Below are positions 44,801 to 55,505 of a stretch of 64,000 nucleotides of DNA, one piece after another (within the stretch, counting starts at the first letter, position 1; each line of letters starts with the position of its first letter). The DNA lies in NCBI GenBank assembly GCA_032717465.1, contig CM064732.1, forward strand, positions 37,668,888 through 37,732,887, in the 5' to 3' direction. Source of the stretch: Coenobita brevimanus (lineage: Eukaryota > Arthropoda > Malacostraca > Decapoda > Coenobitidae). The notes under the pieces are model-generated. The model was not told where the DNA came from. It did not search any database and was given only the letters and a program-made list of their open reading frames with translations. Position numbers and translations under genes: made by a program.

Positions 44801-45165
44801 AGACCGTGGTTCCAGGCACCTTGAGTCGTCACCGGGAGACGGGCAGATGGTGGGGGCATTTATGGTCCCCCCCCCCTGGGGACTCCGAGGCTTGATAAGA
44901 CGACGCCATTTTGGTAAATTTTGAATAGGAAGTGTAGTGTGTACTGTGCATGTAGTTTGGTGACGATAGTTAGAGAAATTTGTGCTGGAGAGCATGCTGG
45001 CCTACTCTCTGTGTAACTGAGACACTGAAAAAGTTCAGCAAAGGGGGATGGTCAGGAACTAGTCCTGAGGGCTGATGAAACGGGAGCTCCAGCACTCCCT
45101 GTCATCAGCTTTCCATCCACCTCGGGACTACTGCCCTGCTCGACTGGTGCTACAGTCTACTCCTC
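41846..45165 (-). mobile_element. LINE J2 copy 2, nearly complete
   Basis: A poly(T) tract at 41845-41865 marks its poly(A) tail; the 5' end is near 45165. It interrupts the T1-d 3' UTR between GGGTACTT and the motif AGTGCCTGGCTCCTGG, which are neighbours in T1-c (as AGTCCCTGG). About 3.3 kb, with a single long ORF carrying endonuclease and RT. Confidence 0.93.
42006..44798 (-). pseudogene. J2 endonuclease-reverse transcriptase, nearly intact
   Basis: An open frame of about 930 codons runs from just inside a TGA at 44799-44801. APE-type endonuclease: [28 protein letters not shown] (Glu), [14 protein letters not shown] (Asp), [11 protein letters not shown] (SDH). [39 protein letters not shown], motif [16 protein letters not shown], motif [21 protein letters not shown], motif [10 protein letters not shown]. 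Against copy 1, about 4 bases are missing near 44800, cutting off the leader (MLSSTNFSNYR...SPGDD, 44995 downward). A one-base insertion near 42064 replaces the normal tail ([20 protein letters not shown], kept in another frame). All catalytic motifs are present. Confidence 0.93.
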
Positions 45166-45779
45166 AGAAGTGCCTGGCTCCTGGACTGGTACTTATGGAC
45201 CCTAACCTAGCCTAACTCAGAAAAATACCTTCCTACTGCACATGCATAGCTCCTAACACCCTATTCACACCAATAAAGGACATTAAAGAGTGAAATGAGG
45301 TGTTTGAGGTAAGTATAGTATGGAAAAAAGTACAGTATGAAACATTCTGCCTACTTACAGCAAGTCCATGGCCATCTTGATGAATAACCGCCTCCTCTCG
45401 GACTCTAACAGTAAGAAGGATTTCCTGAAGCACTTGCAGTACACTGTTCATGAAGTCTTGCACTGAACTTAGTCATTCGCAGTCAGAAGTCCGTTCTCTT
45501 CACAGTGCGCACTCTTGTCTAACTTAAGCTCCATTGTAACTTACTAAGTGTTGCACTCTGCACTTTAACTTTTCCCACTCCTCTAACCATTTTCTTAAGC
45601 AAAAACAAACAAGTCTATTTACGTTAAATGTTGTTTCAAAATTGTCATCTCACGCACAACTGTAAATCCTTAACAAAACACACTGTTTTTTTCACTGCAC
45701 AACACTGTATATTCCCGTGTGGTCTAATGGAGAAGTTCTTGCTGTTTAATCACTGTCAGAGTCCGAGAGCATCACTGGC

Positions 45780-46868
45780 AGGTGACCTAGGGGTGCGTCG
45801 CTGAGTCGTGGTGATGGCGTACCCACTGCAGACGACTCTGAAGACAGACGCAAACTCACATCGAGTGGTGATCCACCGTGGCTGATGTGCTGGGCTGTGG
45901 CTCGGAGCATGAGGGCCTGTCTTGGGGAGACAACGGAGTGGAGCCAGGGCTGGGCACAGTGGGGGTCACAGGTCTGAAAAAAATGTCAATGGTTGATTGA
46001 CACAAGGACCGACGATTCTGACGATTGATGATGCGCTGCCGAAAGCACGCACTTGCTCCACAAGTCCCAAGGGCCCCATCTCCCTGTCGCAGTCTGGGTG
46101 TTCCAGGTAGTCGAGAACGAACTCTAGGTGTTCCCGGAGTGCGCTCAGCTTGGGGATGGCTGGAGTAGTGTCATGCTGAGAGGTGTCTGCATCATCATCG
46201 CCGTCCTCGTCGGAATCTTCAAGCTGGGTACGACACCTGCAACTGAAGATGCGATCTCGATATCAGACAGGGTCTGATACCCAGGATTGCCCTCGTCGTC
46301 ATCCAACCACTCACGCACATCGTCCACATCAACATCGTTGCCATGCATACGTAGCCGTGCATGGAAGTCATCCACGTCAAACCCTAGAAAATCGTACTCC
46401 ACATCCGTTCCGAGAAGCAGACGAGACCAACCATTTTCTAGAGTCTTGACAGGGACTTCCTTCCATGCACTGGCCCAGTTGTACATTGCAGACTTGATGT
46501 TGTAGCGGCGAAGATTTTCCAAAGTCTGCTGGCCTCGCGTGTCCCGTCCCACCTTGCGCTCGTCCTCGTCCTCGAGAACAACCATCACCTCGTCCAGGAA
46601 CTTCCGGTGGTATAGGCGCTTTGTTGCCACGATCACTCCTTGGTCCATTGGTTGGATGAGAGCAGTCATATTAGGTGGCAGAAACATGCACCTAATGCAG
46701 CCATTCTCAGCCACCAAGTCCTTGTCGCATGGGTGGGCAGGTACAATGTCGAGGAGAAGGAGGGCCTTTACCTGGTCGCGCGGGATTCCCAGTGTCTTCG
46801 TCTGGTAACTGATGACCTCCTTGACGAAGTGGCGGTGGAACCAGTCTTTGAAGATCTGGGCTGTAAAC
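45780..46868 (-). pseudogene. T1-d transposase, C-terminal half
   Basis: This is the part of the transposase downstream of the RTE-B insertion. It starts near the second catalytic Asp region (heavily altered near 46750) and reaches LIQPMDQGVIVATKRLYHRK, so the third Asp is kept. The acidic segment follows with frameshifts near 46230 and 46050. QSTIDIFF is at 45976-45999, a PIP-like box kept in consensus form. Confidence 0.88.
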
Positions 46869-47191
46869 TATCTCTATCTATATACCTAGGCTGCTTCCCC
46901 CAAGGAAAGGGAGGTAGCCGAGACTGGACGATACACTCCCCATTTACTCATCCATTCAAACACATTCATTCGCATCTTAGCCCCAAAGGGGAGAACGGAC
47001 AGATCCTCACCGCACCACACCGCACAAGGGTCAACTGCGCAAAGCACTCAGTGACATCCGCAGCAGGGCCCGACAGCAGAACTGGTTTACCTCTGCCACA
47101 TCATAACAGACCCATCCCCTTACCCGCACCTGACCTGACTAGCTGATCAGACCAAATGCGGGAGAATATCCCCACAGGGCTGCGTCATCGC

Positions 47192-48737
47192 TTATTCATT
47201 CACAATTTCTCTCCATTTATTTCTGTCACACACAGCCACTCTTCCTTGCTCAACAGACATCCCTCTCGCATCCAACGCTCTCTTCACACTGTCCATCCAT
47301 CCTATTCGTGGGCTTCCTCTCAGCCTTACACCTCTCACATCAGATCTAGTTATCTTTTTCACCAATCGCTCATTTTCCATTCTCTCCATATGCCCAAACC
47401 ATCGCAACACCCTCTGCTCAACTCTACCAGCCATCTCTCGAACAACTCCAGTTCTCCTTCGCACTTCATCATTTCGCACCCGATCCATACGCGTCACTCC
47501 ACACATACTCCTCAGACACCTCATCTCCATTACATTCAAACTTTTCCTCTCTGCTACACCCATATTCCATGTTTCAGCCCCATATAACGCAGTCAGTACC
47601 ACAACACCCTCATACAGCCTTCTCTTTACATCCATTCTAAGCGAACGACATTTAAACACTTTTTTCATTCCTCCCAGCACCTTTCCTACTTCATTTATTC
47701 TAAACTTCACTTCTGCATCTATTCTTCCATCCACAGCAACATGTGACCCTAGATATTTAAAACAATCTACCTCCTCAAGCAACTCACCATTCAAAACTAT
47801 ATTCATCCCCCTACCATCTATCAACCTCGTACACTTCATCACTTTACTCTTATTCTCATTTACTTTCAGTTTCCTCCTTTCACACACCCTTCCAAACTCC
47901 TCTACCAACTGTCTCAATCTCTCCTCTGAATCAGTCACCAGTGCAGTATCATCTCAAACAGCAGCTGCTTCAGATTCCACTCTCCACCATCAACATTCAC
48001 CAGACTCAGACCTCCACCTAAAACTCTTGCATTCACCTCCCTTACAACACCATCCATGTAAATATTAAACAACCAAGGCGACATCACACATCCCTGTCGC
48101 AGCCCCACTCTCACGGGAAACCAATCACTCACAGCATTTCCCACTCTTACACACGCTCTACCATTTACATAAAAACTTTTCACCCCTTTTAGTAACCTAC
48201 CATCAAGTCCATACAATCTTAAAACCATCCACAAAACCTCCCTATCAATTCTATCATACGCTTTCTCTAAATCCATAAATGCCCAAAACACATCCTTGCC
48301 TTTCGCTAAATACTTTTCACACACTTGTCTCACAGCGAACACCTGATCAACGCATCCCCTCCCTCTCCTAAAACCACACTGCTCATCACGAATCACTCCC
48401 TCTGTACCCTCTCTAACTCTCATAATTAACACTCTGCCATACACCTTACCTACAACACTCAACAGACTTATACCCCTAAAGCTAGTACATTCATACTTAT
48501 CACCCTTGCCTTTATACAACAGGACCACACAAGCACTTGCCCAGTCAATTGGCACCATACCTTTCTCAAAACACACAGTCAACAATCTTACTAACCAGTC
48601 AACAATAGTCACTCCACCACCCTTCAGGCATTCCACAGCACACCCATCCATACCTGCAGCTTTCCCTGTTTTCATCTCCTTTACTGCCTTCTCCACTTCC
48701 TCCTTCGTGATCAAAGAATCATTCAACTCTCCCAACA

Positions 48738-48769
<32 letters not shown>

Positions 48770-50208
48770 CTGTGACCGACTCTGGGCATAGGCTTCACAG
48801 CCTGCTTTCAAGGCCCAGTAGTCCTCCTACGTACCACACACCTTCTATCCGCCACAGTCTCAGCCACTCTTTCCTCCTCTACATTTAACAATCTTTCAAA
48901 ATACTCTGCCCATCTCTTCCTTACTGCATCCATCTCAATTAACGTCCTTCCATCCTCTGCTTTTACTCGTTCTTCCTTCCCAGACTCTCCCTTTCGCACC
49001 CTTTTCACCTCCTTCCAAAACATTTTCTTATTCTGTTGAAAATTCTCTGTCAGCCACCTACCCCACCTCTCATCTGCTGCCACTTTAGCATCACGCACAG
49101 CCCTTCTCGCTCTATTCCTCTTTTCCTTATACCTTTCATATGACATCTCATCCTTCCTCTGTAGCCACACTTCATATGCACGTCTCTTCTCAGCCACAGC
49201 CATACTTACTTCCTCGCACCACCATTCACTTCCTTTTCTTACACCACCACCCACACGTCTCACACCACACACCTCTTCTGCATGCCCCACCACAGCACTC
49301 TTAAACAACTGCCATTCCTCCTCCGCGCTGCCATTTTCCCGATCTTTCACTGCGTTCCACTCATCTTTCAATTTCTCCTGATACTCTATCTTTTTCTCTC
49401 TTTTATCCAACTCACTCACTTTCAAAACCTCCCTGCCACACCTAACCCTCCTAGCTCTCACCCATCTCTTACCTACGATTAACTTTCCCTCCACCAGGTA
49501 GTGGTCAGACATACCTCCACCCTTCCCTCTTAGAACTCTCACATCCAACAATCTTCCTGTTACATTCCTAGACACAACCACATAGTCCATCAAAGCTCTA
49601 TCAACAACCCTTCCACCCTCCTGTCTCACCCATGTATACTTATAAATATCTTTCTTCTCAAACAGCGTATTCCCAATCACCATCTCTCGCTCAACACACA
49701 TCGCTATCATTCGTTCCCCATTTTCATTTCTTCCAGGCACACCATGCATGCCAACTACGCCTTCAACTGCTACATTTCCCACTCTAGCATTCAGATCTCC
49801 CATCATTACCACATTCACATTCGCTCCAAAACTCTGCAGACACTCATCAACATCATTCCAGAAAGACTCCCTCTCTTGTTCATCCCTTTCACTACCAGGC
49901 CCATATGCACTCACAAACACCCACAACTCACGTTCAAATTTCGCTTTCACCCACATCAGTCTCGATGACACCTCCTTCCATTCAATCACACATTGCTCTA
50001 CTTCCGGACTCACTAACAAGGCCACACCTTCTCTTGCCCTTCCTCTATCAACACCTGACAATCTTCCATTCACACTTCCAAACATAGACTCCCCCTTCCC
50101 TTTCATCTTCGTTTCACTCAAAGCTAACACATCCAACTTTCTTCTCACAAACATTCTCCCAATCTCCTCCCTTTTAGCCTCAATCGTACTACATCCACGC
50201 ACATTCAT
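47192..50208 (-). pseudogene. RTE-B endonuclease-reverse transcriptase
   Basis: It starts MNVRGCSTIEAKREEIGRM. Endonuclease motifs: LDVLALSETKMKGKG (Glu), VVMMGDLNARVGN (Asp), GGGMSDHYLVEGKL (SDH). RT: TGKAAGMDGCAVECLKGGG, LYKGKGDKYECTSFRGISLL, motif A AFMDLEKAYDRIDREV, motif B LRQGCVMSPWLFNIYMDG. Motif C is broken: one base is missing between 47954 and 47955, inside the Ala codon of FADD, shifting the frame. The rest follows in the next frame (RLRQLVEEFGRVCERRKLKV to RNKWREIVNE). In the linker (about 48740-48820) a short insert with A30 and a stop (TGA) interrupts the frame. Confidence 0.92.
48740..48769 (-). repeat. A30 run inside the RTE-B ORF
   Basis: Thirty T on the plus strand (poly-Lys if translated on minus) precede about 50 bp with no RTE counterpart (minus-strand CTTGAAAGCAGGCTGTGAAG). 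It resembles the poly(A) end of a short retroposed RNA. Confidence 0.7.
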
Positions 50209-50375
50209 AGACCCAATCTTCAGGGTACAGGGATAACTCCATTCCCCATCCCTTTCTCTGGCCTGTCTCTTTTTAGGAACTAAAAAACAGAGGAGGGGGT
50301 CCCTAGTCCCTGCACCCCACCCCTTTTAGTCGCCTTTTACGACACGCAGGGAATATGGTGGCAGTATTCTTCCTA

Positions 50376-50429
50376 ACACAACCTGGCCGCAGAGTAGTAG
50401 TACCACCCCATAGTGCGGCCAGGTTGTGT
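50376..50429. repeat. Perfect 16-bp hairpin in the RTE-B 5' leader
   Basis: ACACAACCTGGCCGCA (50376-50391) and its exact complement (50414-50429) enclose a 22-nt loop. On the coding strand the leader then reads CCTGCGTGTCGTAAAAGGCG, itself containing a small GTCG/CGAC pairing. Confidence 0.88.
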
Positions 50430-50447
50430 CCCCCCTGCCACAGGGAT

Positions 50448-51197
50448 GACGACAGGAAGGACATCCATCACCCCACGAAGACACCGAGGCTGCTTTGCAC
50501 GGGCAACAATAACGGGCTTAAGCCGGTGCATGCCGTTAGCATTGGCACAACACAAAGCAGATATCCATTGCTTGGAGAGCTTGCGGCCAGGTACATGCTT
50601 CTCCGTCTCCTCGGCTAGAATGTTCGTTGGCAAAGAGCGATAGAATAAACCAGTTTCGTCAGAATTGTAGACTTGACCAAGAGTGAGGCCCTCCCTGTCG
50701 ATCAAGCCCTTCATCTTGTGCCGAAACTCGTCAACTCCATCCTCATTAGCGTCCAAAGCTTCGCCATGAGCTTTACGGTTGGTAAGGTCATGCCGTAACT
50801 TGAACGCGAAGAGCCAATCCTCGGATGCCTTGAAGTCTAGGGCGTCGTGAAGCCTGGCGAACTTCTCAGCAGCAGCCTTCAGCTTCGTTCCACGTACCAT
50901 CACACCAGCAGCACATTGCTGTCGATACCAAATCAGCATGGAGCGGTCGATTTCAGCAAACTTGGGAGTAAACATCACCTTCCTCTCCACGTTGCGTTTG
51001 CTTCTCGACGAGAAGTCAGCCGTGTACTGCATGAGTTTGTCTCGGGATCTCTTGATATCGAACAAAGTAGATCGGGCCAGGTTGAACTCGCGGTGGATGC
51101 GGGAAGAAGACCACCCTGCATCTACTTTCTCCAATATCTCCCGTTTCTTCTCAGGAGTCAACACCACTCTCTTCCTCTTCTTAGGCGGCGGGGCCAT
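50448..51197 (-). pseudogene. T1-d transposase, N-terminal half
   Basis: A continuous frame starts at MAPPPKKRKR: first HTH (LTPEKKREILEKVDAGWSSS), then the CENP-B-type domain without the one-base loss of T1-b. It reaches VYNSDETGLFYRSLP (first catalytic Asp kept; Ala to Ser nearby) and RCLRGVMDVLPVV, where the RTE-B insertion begins. The hydrophobic in-frame leader is present upstream (51198-51287). This half is intact; loss of function comes from the insertion and the broken second half. Confidence 0.9.
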
Positions 51198-51561
51198 CAT
51201 CACACACACTAATAGGAGGCCCGAGAGCAGCAGGAGTGCCTGCAGTAGGTAAGGAACCACTACAAAAGCGAGCACGTGGGCAGCCATGACGACGAGCGTG
51301 CACTCGCGACGAGAGACGGGCGGAAAGTGGGGAGGATGCAGGGACGCTCTAGTGGACGTCGGAGGAATGACGCGCCACAACAAAGCTCTCCCGTGCCATG
51401 CTCGCCAAGTTCAAATTACGGTCGGGAAACCCCCCCCCCCCCCCTTTTTTTTTTTTGGGGGGGGGTTTTCAGACCATTTTGGGAATATTGGATCCCGGGA
51501 CGATTATGTCCAGTTAGTGGGGATGTTTGGATATTGGGCGTTCAGATATTAGAGGGATTAC

Positions 51562-51578
51562 TTATATATGTATATATA
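51562..51578. repeat. TA tract between T1-d and M9
   Basis: Short TA-rich join. Confidence 0.8.
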
Positions 51579-52661
51579 CAGTAGACCCTTCTCTATGTAT
51601 CTATCTATTGCCAGACGCCATAATCCTGTAAGGGGTGGCCACTTGACTTTGAGTTACCTATTTTACAGGGAGGGGCACTAACCCTCCACCAACCCACTTG
51701 TTGACACGTAGGGAGCACGTATGGGTTGGTTATATGGTAACCACCCAGCATTGTAAATGGTTTCTTGGCTTACAGGAAACCATTTGGCTTGTCACTCAAT
51801 GTAAAGCCACCTGTGAAGGAAAGAAAAGCAATAAGAAGTGACATGAAAGATGGGAGAAATAGGAAGAGAGGAGGACAGACACAAAAAAAGAATGATAAAG
51901 GCTAAGGAAGAGATAGGTAGCACTACATCAAGTGAGTGGATGATGGTCGCCACCACCTACCTAATTTTCTCATGTGAGGAAATTGCTTCCGCGGGTATAA
52001 GTTTCTGTGGATCAAATTTATTTTAATACTATACTATACACTGTAACTTAGTTTGGAATTGGCGCACAACTTGCACTTCATTTGTAGCTACAGTTAGCAC
52101 ATCTGCGCCCACGGGCATTCCCACCACTCCACCAGTCTTATTGTAAACACCAGTCAGCGTTACTTACATCGTCGTCGCTCTTCTCGTGTTTACAACTCTA
52201 CTTTACTTCATTGTGTAAGTGAAAAATGGCTCCCAAGAAACAAGTAAAGGATAAAAGCAATCCTTCTAAGCCAAAGAGAGACCGTAAGGTGTTATCTGGC
52301 GTCCTGTCAGTAGAGTCAGACTAGTCTCACAGCTTACCTACAGTGCCGCCACACATCCCGTCGCCTCACCACATTGGCACTGTAGGAACTGCACTACAAT
52401 CTCTGCCGTCATCGTACAGCAATCATCATCGTCATACAGCAATCGTCATCATTGTACGAAGGTTATGAAGAGAACACAGTCTTTTGGTGAGAGTTAAGAT
52501 GTATTTGTAATATTCTAAAGTATGTTTTTATTTTTTCAGGGATGTGCTTAGCTTATGTGGAAATAATATGCCATTTTGTGATGATGACTTGAGTATCCGC
52601 GAAATTTGTCTTCCGTGGGAGTCTCTGGAACCTAACCCCCGCGGATAACTAGGGTCTACTG
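51579..52661. mobile_element. Tigger-like MITE M9 (M1 family) with nested SINE
   Basis: The ends CAGTAGACCCTT and GGGTCTACTG match M1 and are TA-flanked. After about 14 bp it is interrupted by SINE-1; M1-like sequence resumes near 51958. A frame at about 52226 reads MAPKKQVKDKSNPSKPKRDR, a cleaner Tigger-type basic N-terminus than in M1, ending after VLSGVLSVESD. Confidence 0.88.
51594..51957 (-). mobile_element. SINE-1 copy 2 inside M9
   Basis: It is nearly collinear with 26738-27101, with the same head, central domain and RTE-A-like tail next to (TATC)n. The insertion point lies in the first bases of M9. Confidence 0.87.
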
Positions 52662-53539
52662 TATGTACACTCAAACCTCGATTTAAGGGACTTCCATTTA
52701 AGGGATTTCGGATTTAACCCCTTAACTGGGGGGCGTCACTTTTGTGATGCTTGGGAGCAATGGATCATACCGCGGGGCGTCACTCTTGTGATTCTGTGTT
52801 ATTTTGAATTCGCCCGGGCTTTCAAGTGTTGGCTTGTATCATCTATCAGTACTCCCAATGTCCAACACTAGTCAGCACTCCTAATCTCATCTGTACTCCC
52901 ATCCATTGTTGACAATTTAGCCATTTCTCCCCGTTCTTGACTCCCCTCCCTACCTCCCCTCCATTACCCTCTTCTCTCACCTGCCCGGCCGTGCTGCGCT
53001 AAGTATATCTTCCCCGGAATTTTCCACTGATTTCATCCATTGAAATAAGCCCTGTGCCCTATTCTTATACCGAATAATATATACAAAAAAGAAATAAGGT
53101 AAGTGATAGTGCCATACACCTGGAATTGGCAAATTATCACCTGACAACACCTCACGTGCACTCGTTCGCTAATTTTCCCTGTTTATTTCCCCATGAAATA
53201 TGCTGTATAATCTGTGCTCATAATAAAAATATATTTAAGAAAGGAAGGGAGAAGCCTAAGTGATATTTACATTCACCTGGAACTACCTAATTTATTATGT
53301 ATTGTTTAGATTTCCTGCCAATCATTTCATAGCGTATATATTAGCAGCTGTCACCATGCTGACGTTGGCAGCATTTCACTCCCCCTTGGCCACCACAGTG
53401 TTCAGTTTACTGTCGTCTTTCAAGGTGAAACCACGTCGGATTCGCGCCTGTCCAATTCCGCTGCTTTTTAGCCCCATGCAAAGGGCCCTGTGACCTCTAC
53501 CCCCTGCTAAAGCTCATGTGGAAAGGGGTAAAGGGCTAA

Positions 53540-53671
53540 ATGACTGCTGTGGAACGTGAACTGGCTAATTTATCAATGAAAATGATGGACAGTGACTATG
53601 CTGTGGAATGTGAACTGGCTAATTTATCAATGAAAATGATGGACAGTGACTACGATCTTTCTGGTGACTAA
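53540..53671 (+). CDS. Short ORF with a 19-residue tandem duplication in P3
   Basis: A 44-codon frame contains two nearly identical copies of AVE-x-ELANLSMKMMDSDY in tandem (57-bp DNA duplication), ending DLSGD-stop. It could be the C-terminal remnant of the element's former transposase or a chance frame. No family was recognised. Confidence 0.35.
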   Translation: MTAVERELANLSMKMMDSDYAVECELANLSMKMMDSDYDLSGD

Positions 53672-53733
53672 AAGAGTGCAAGTGGAAATGTAAATAATGT
53701 GTAAACAGCAAGTGAAAGCAATGAATGTAAATA

Positions 53734-54670
53734 AAGTGGGCTCGCACAGTGCGCGTCACCGCAGTGCACGATTCGCCTTGTGCACGAGTGACCAAAAATC
53801 ATAACCAAAAACCCTTTAATGTGCGAGTTTACCGCACAGAACGCGAGGCAGAGGCAAGGAGTGGCTCAAAAATGCCATTTTCTACTAGTGCGCGACCACC
53901 CCTCACAGAGCACGTCACGTGTCGTCATGTTGATGTGCCAGACTGAATCAAGTTGAGCAGCCTAGCGTGATGGAAGGCAGGACTGAGCTGTGTATGTCAG
54001 ACATTAGCAAGATCCTTGCTGCTGTGGATAAGCTCAAAGAAGAGGTGAAGGAACAGGAAGTGAGCAACCTAAGAACGGAGGAGCTTCTGGTTGGTATCGA
54101 CAAACTCTTCCGTTTCTACACAGACAGGCACAGGGAAGAAATAAACAGGAGAAGACAGACGCTCATAACAAGCTACACACAGCGGGCACAAGTTGGTGAA
54201 GTAGCAGAACCATCGACATCGTCTGCTCCTGTTCCTGTTGAGGATGAAGAGGATGCAATGTCAGAAGTGTCAGCATTAGACTTTGAAGGGTTTATGGCCG
54301 AAGTGAGTGACTTTGATGCTCCTGGGGAAGGTGATCAAGAGGAGTCTGCGGAGGGAAGTGTTGGTGCAGTGGGGAGTGCGGCGCTGTAGGTGTTGCCACC
54401 TCGGAACCCCTGTTATTTAAGGTCATCAGGCCTGTTGTCTACTGTTGTTAAGGCGACTACCCATATTTTTGTTATTGTAGCTATAGCTTTAGGACAGTGT
54501 CTGAAACATATGACCTTTATTATGTCTCTAAGGGCCAAAAAATATCCAGGTATGAGGGGGTACCGCCCATATGTAATTATTCCCATAAGATTATGTATTC
54601 CTAGTACGCGAATTCCCAGTGCGCGAGCTCGTGCACCGCCCTATTTCTCGTGCACTGTGCGAGCCCACTG
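53734..54670 (+). mobile_element. Tigger-like MITE M11 nested in P3
   Basis: AGTGGGCTCGCACAGTGC on the left and GCACTGTGCGAGCCCACTG on the right, with TA at 53732-53733 and 54671-54672. It is 937 bp and carries a transposase C-terminal remnant. Confidence 0.87.
53967..54389 (+). pseudogene. M11 Tigger transposase C-terminal remnant
   Basis: This 140-codon open frame has a helical, charged N-part (ISKILAAVDKLKEEVKEQEV, EELLVGIDKLFRFYTDRHRE), then a Ser/Pro/Val spacer, then an acidic segment with SALDFEGFMAEVSDFD. The order matches the remnant in M5. The DNA-binding and catalytic domains are deleted. The long open frame suggests a fairly recent copy. Confidence 0.65.
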
Positions 54671-55505
54671 TATAAGTGAACAGTGGAAAATAATTTTATA
54701 AGTTACTGCAAGTGACAGTGCATAACACATTGTAAATAAAATAGAAATGTAACTAAAATAGAGAATGTAAATAGAAATGTAAATGAGTAGTAATGTAAGA
54801 ATACGAGTATATATACTAGGAGTAATGAAAGTGAAAGTTTCACTCTAGCATGTATGAATACTATGAGTTATGAATGTGGAAGTGAAAGTGACAGATTCGC
54901 TCTCAATGCTAGTGTACAGGACGAGAAAGTGAATGCTCTGTATTTTACTGAAAGAGAAATTAAATGCCTACAGTGACAATAAACTACTATTACTGAAGGA
55001 AACTTATGGATAAAGACTGCAGATATATATAAGTGTTATATAGTAATACAGTAGAAATATAAAGTGTGAGTGTTTTTATGAATAATAAATGATAGAACAC
55101 CAGCGGCGAACGAGCGTAGGTGGGAAGGTCATACGCGCTCGTAATTTTCATTGCTTTCACAGTGTTTTTTTTTTTGGAGTAAGGATTCCAAACTATTTGA
55201 AAATCATAGAATAGTGTTTCTAGTGATAATATCAGGCAGTGGTAATCATATTACAGGTTGTCGGGAAGTGTAAAGTGGAGACTTTGTTACCCAACTTCAG
55301 AGGTCTCCACAAGTCCTACGGTACTCGACGAAGGCTCAACAAACATCCCAGGAGAAAGCTGAAGATATGTGCCATATGCATATGTAATTTTAATATTCTA
55401 GGACTAATAACTGGTTTTTGGCAAATATTTTTAAAGAGTCTGTCAGAGCGCGACTGTGCCCGCGGGACCCGCAAGCCAAGCCAAAACAACCCCTCGGTTT
55501 AGGGG
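54671..55505. other. Right part of P3, no recognised gene
   Basis: Many GTAAATAGAAATGTAAAT-type short repeats lie at 54720-55080. An 87-codon frame at 55239-55502 has a few Cys residues but no family match I can defend. Confidence 0.4.

Larger units (their letters stand above)
46869..50447 (-). mobile_element. RTE-B LINE copy 2, essentially full length
   Basis: A 3.58-kb LINE with 5' leader, endonuclease, RT and 3' UTR ending CCTAGGTATATAGATAGA. It is inserted in the T1-d transposase gene. About 24 bp of T1 sequence present in T1-b (between CTGTGAAC and ACGACAGG) is missing at the junction, so this looks like a target-site deletion. The 5' leader holds a perfect 16-bp hairpin. Confidence 0.92.
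41579..51561 (-). mobile_element. Tigger/pogo-like transposon T1-d split by two LINEs
   Basis: The left terminus (GTAATACCTCCAATATCCGA at 41581) and right terminus (AGATATTAGAGGGATTACTT) are T1 ends. T1 sequence occupies 41579-41845, 45166-46868 and 50448-51561, in T1 order and on one strand. The gaps are LINE J2 (3' UTR insertion) and RTE-B (insertion in the transposase gene). Summed T1 sequence is about 3.1 kb, the size of T1-b. Confidence 0.92.
52718..55505. mobile_element. piggyBac-like TTAA element P3
   Basis: TTAA is duplicated at 52714-52717 and 55506-55509. The left end CCCCTTAACTGGGGGG and the right end, whose complement reads CCCCTAAACCGAGGGG, are inverted repeats. The 2.8-kb interior contains GGCGTCACTYTTGTGAT subterminal repeats, a short duplicated ORF (53540-53671) and nested M11. 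No piggyBac transposase core was recognised. Confidence 0.75.
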
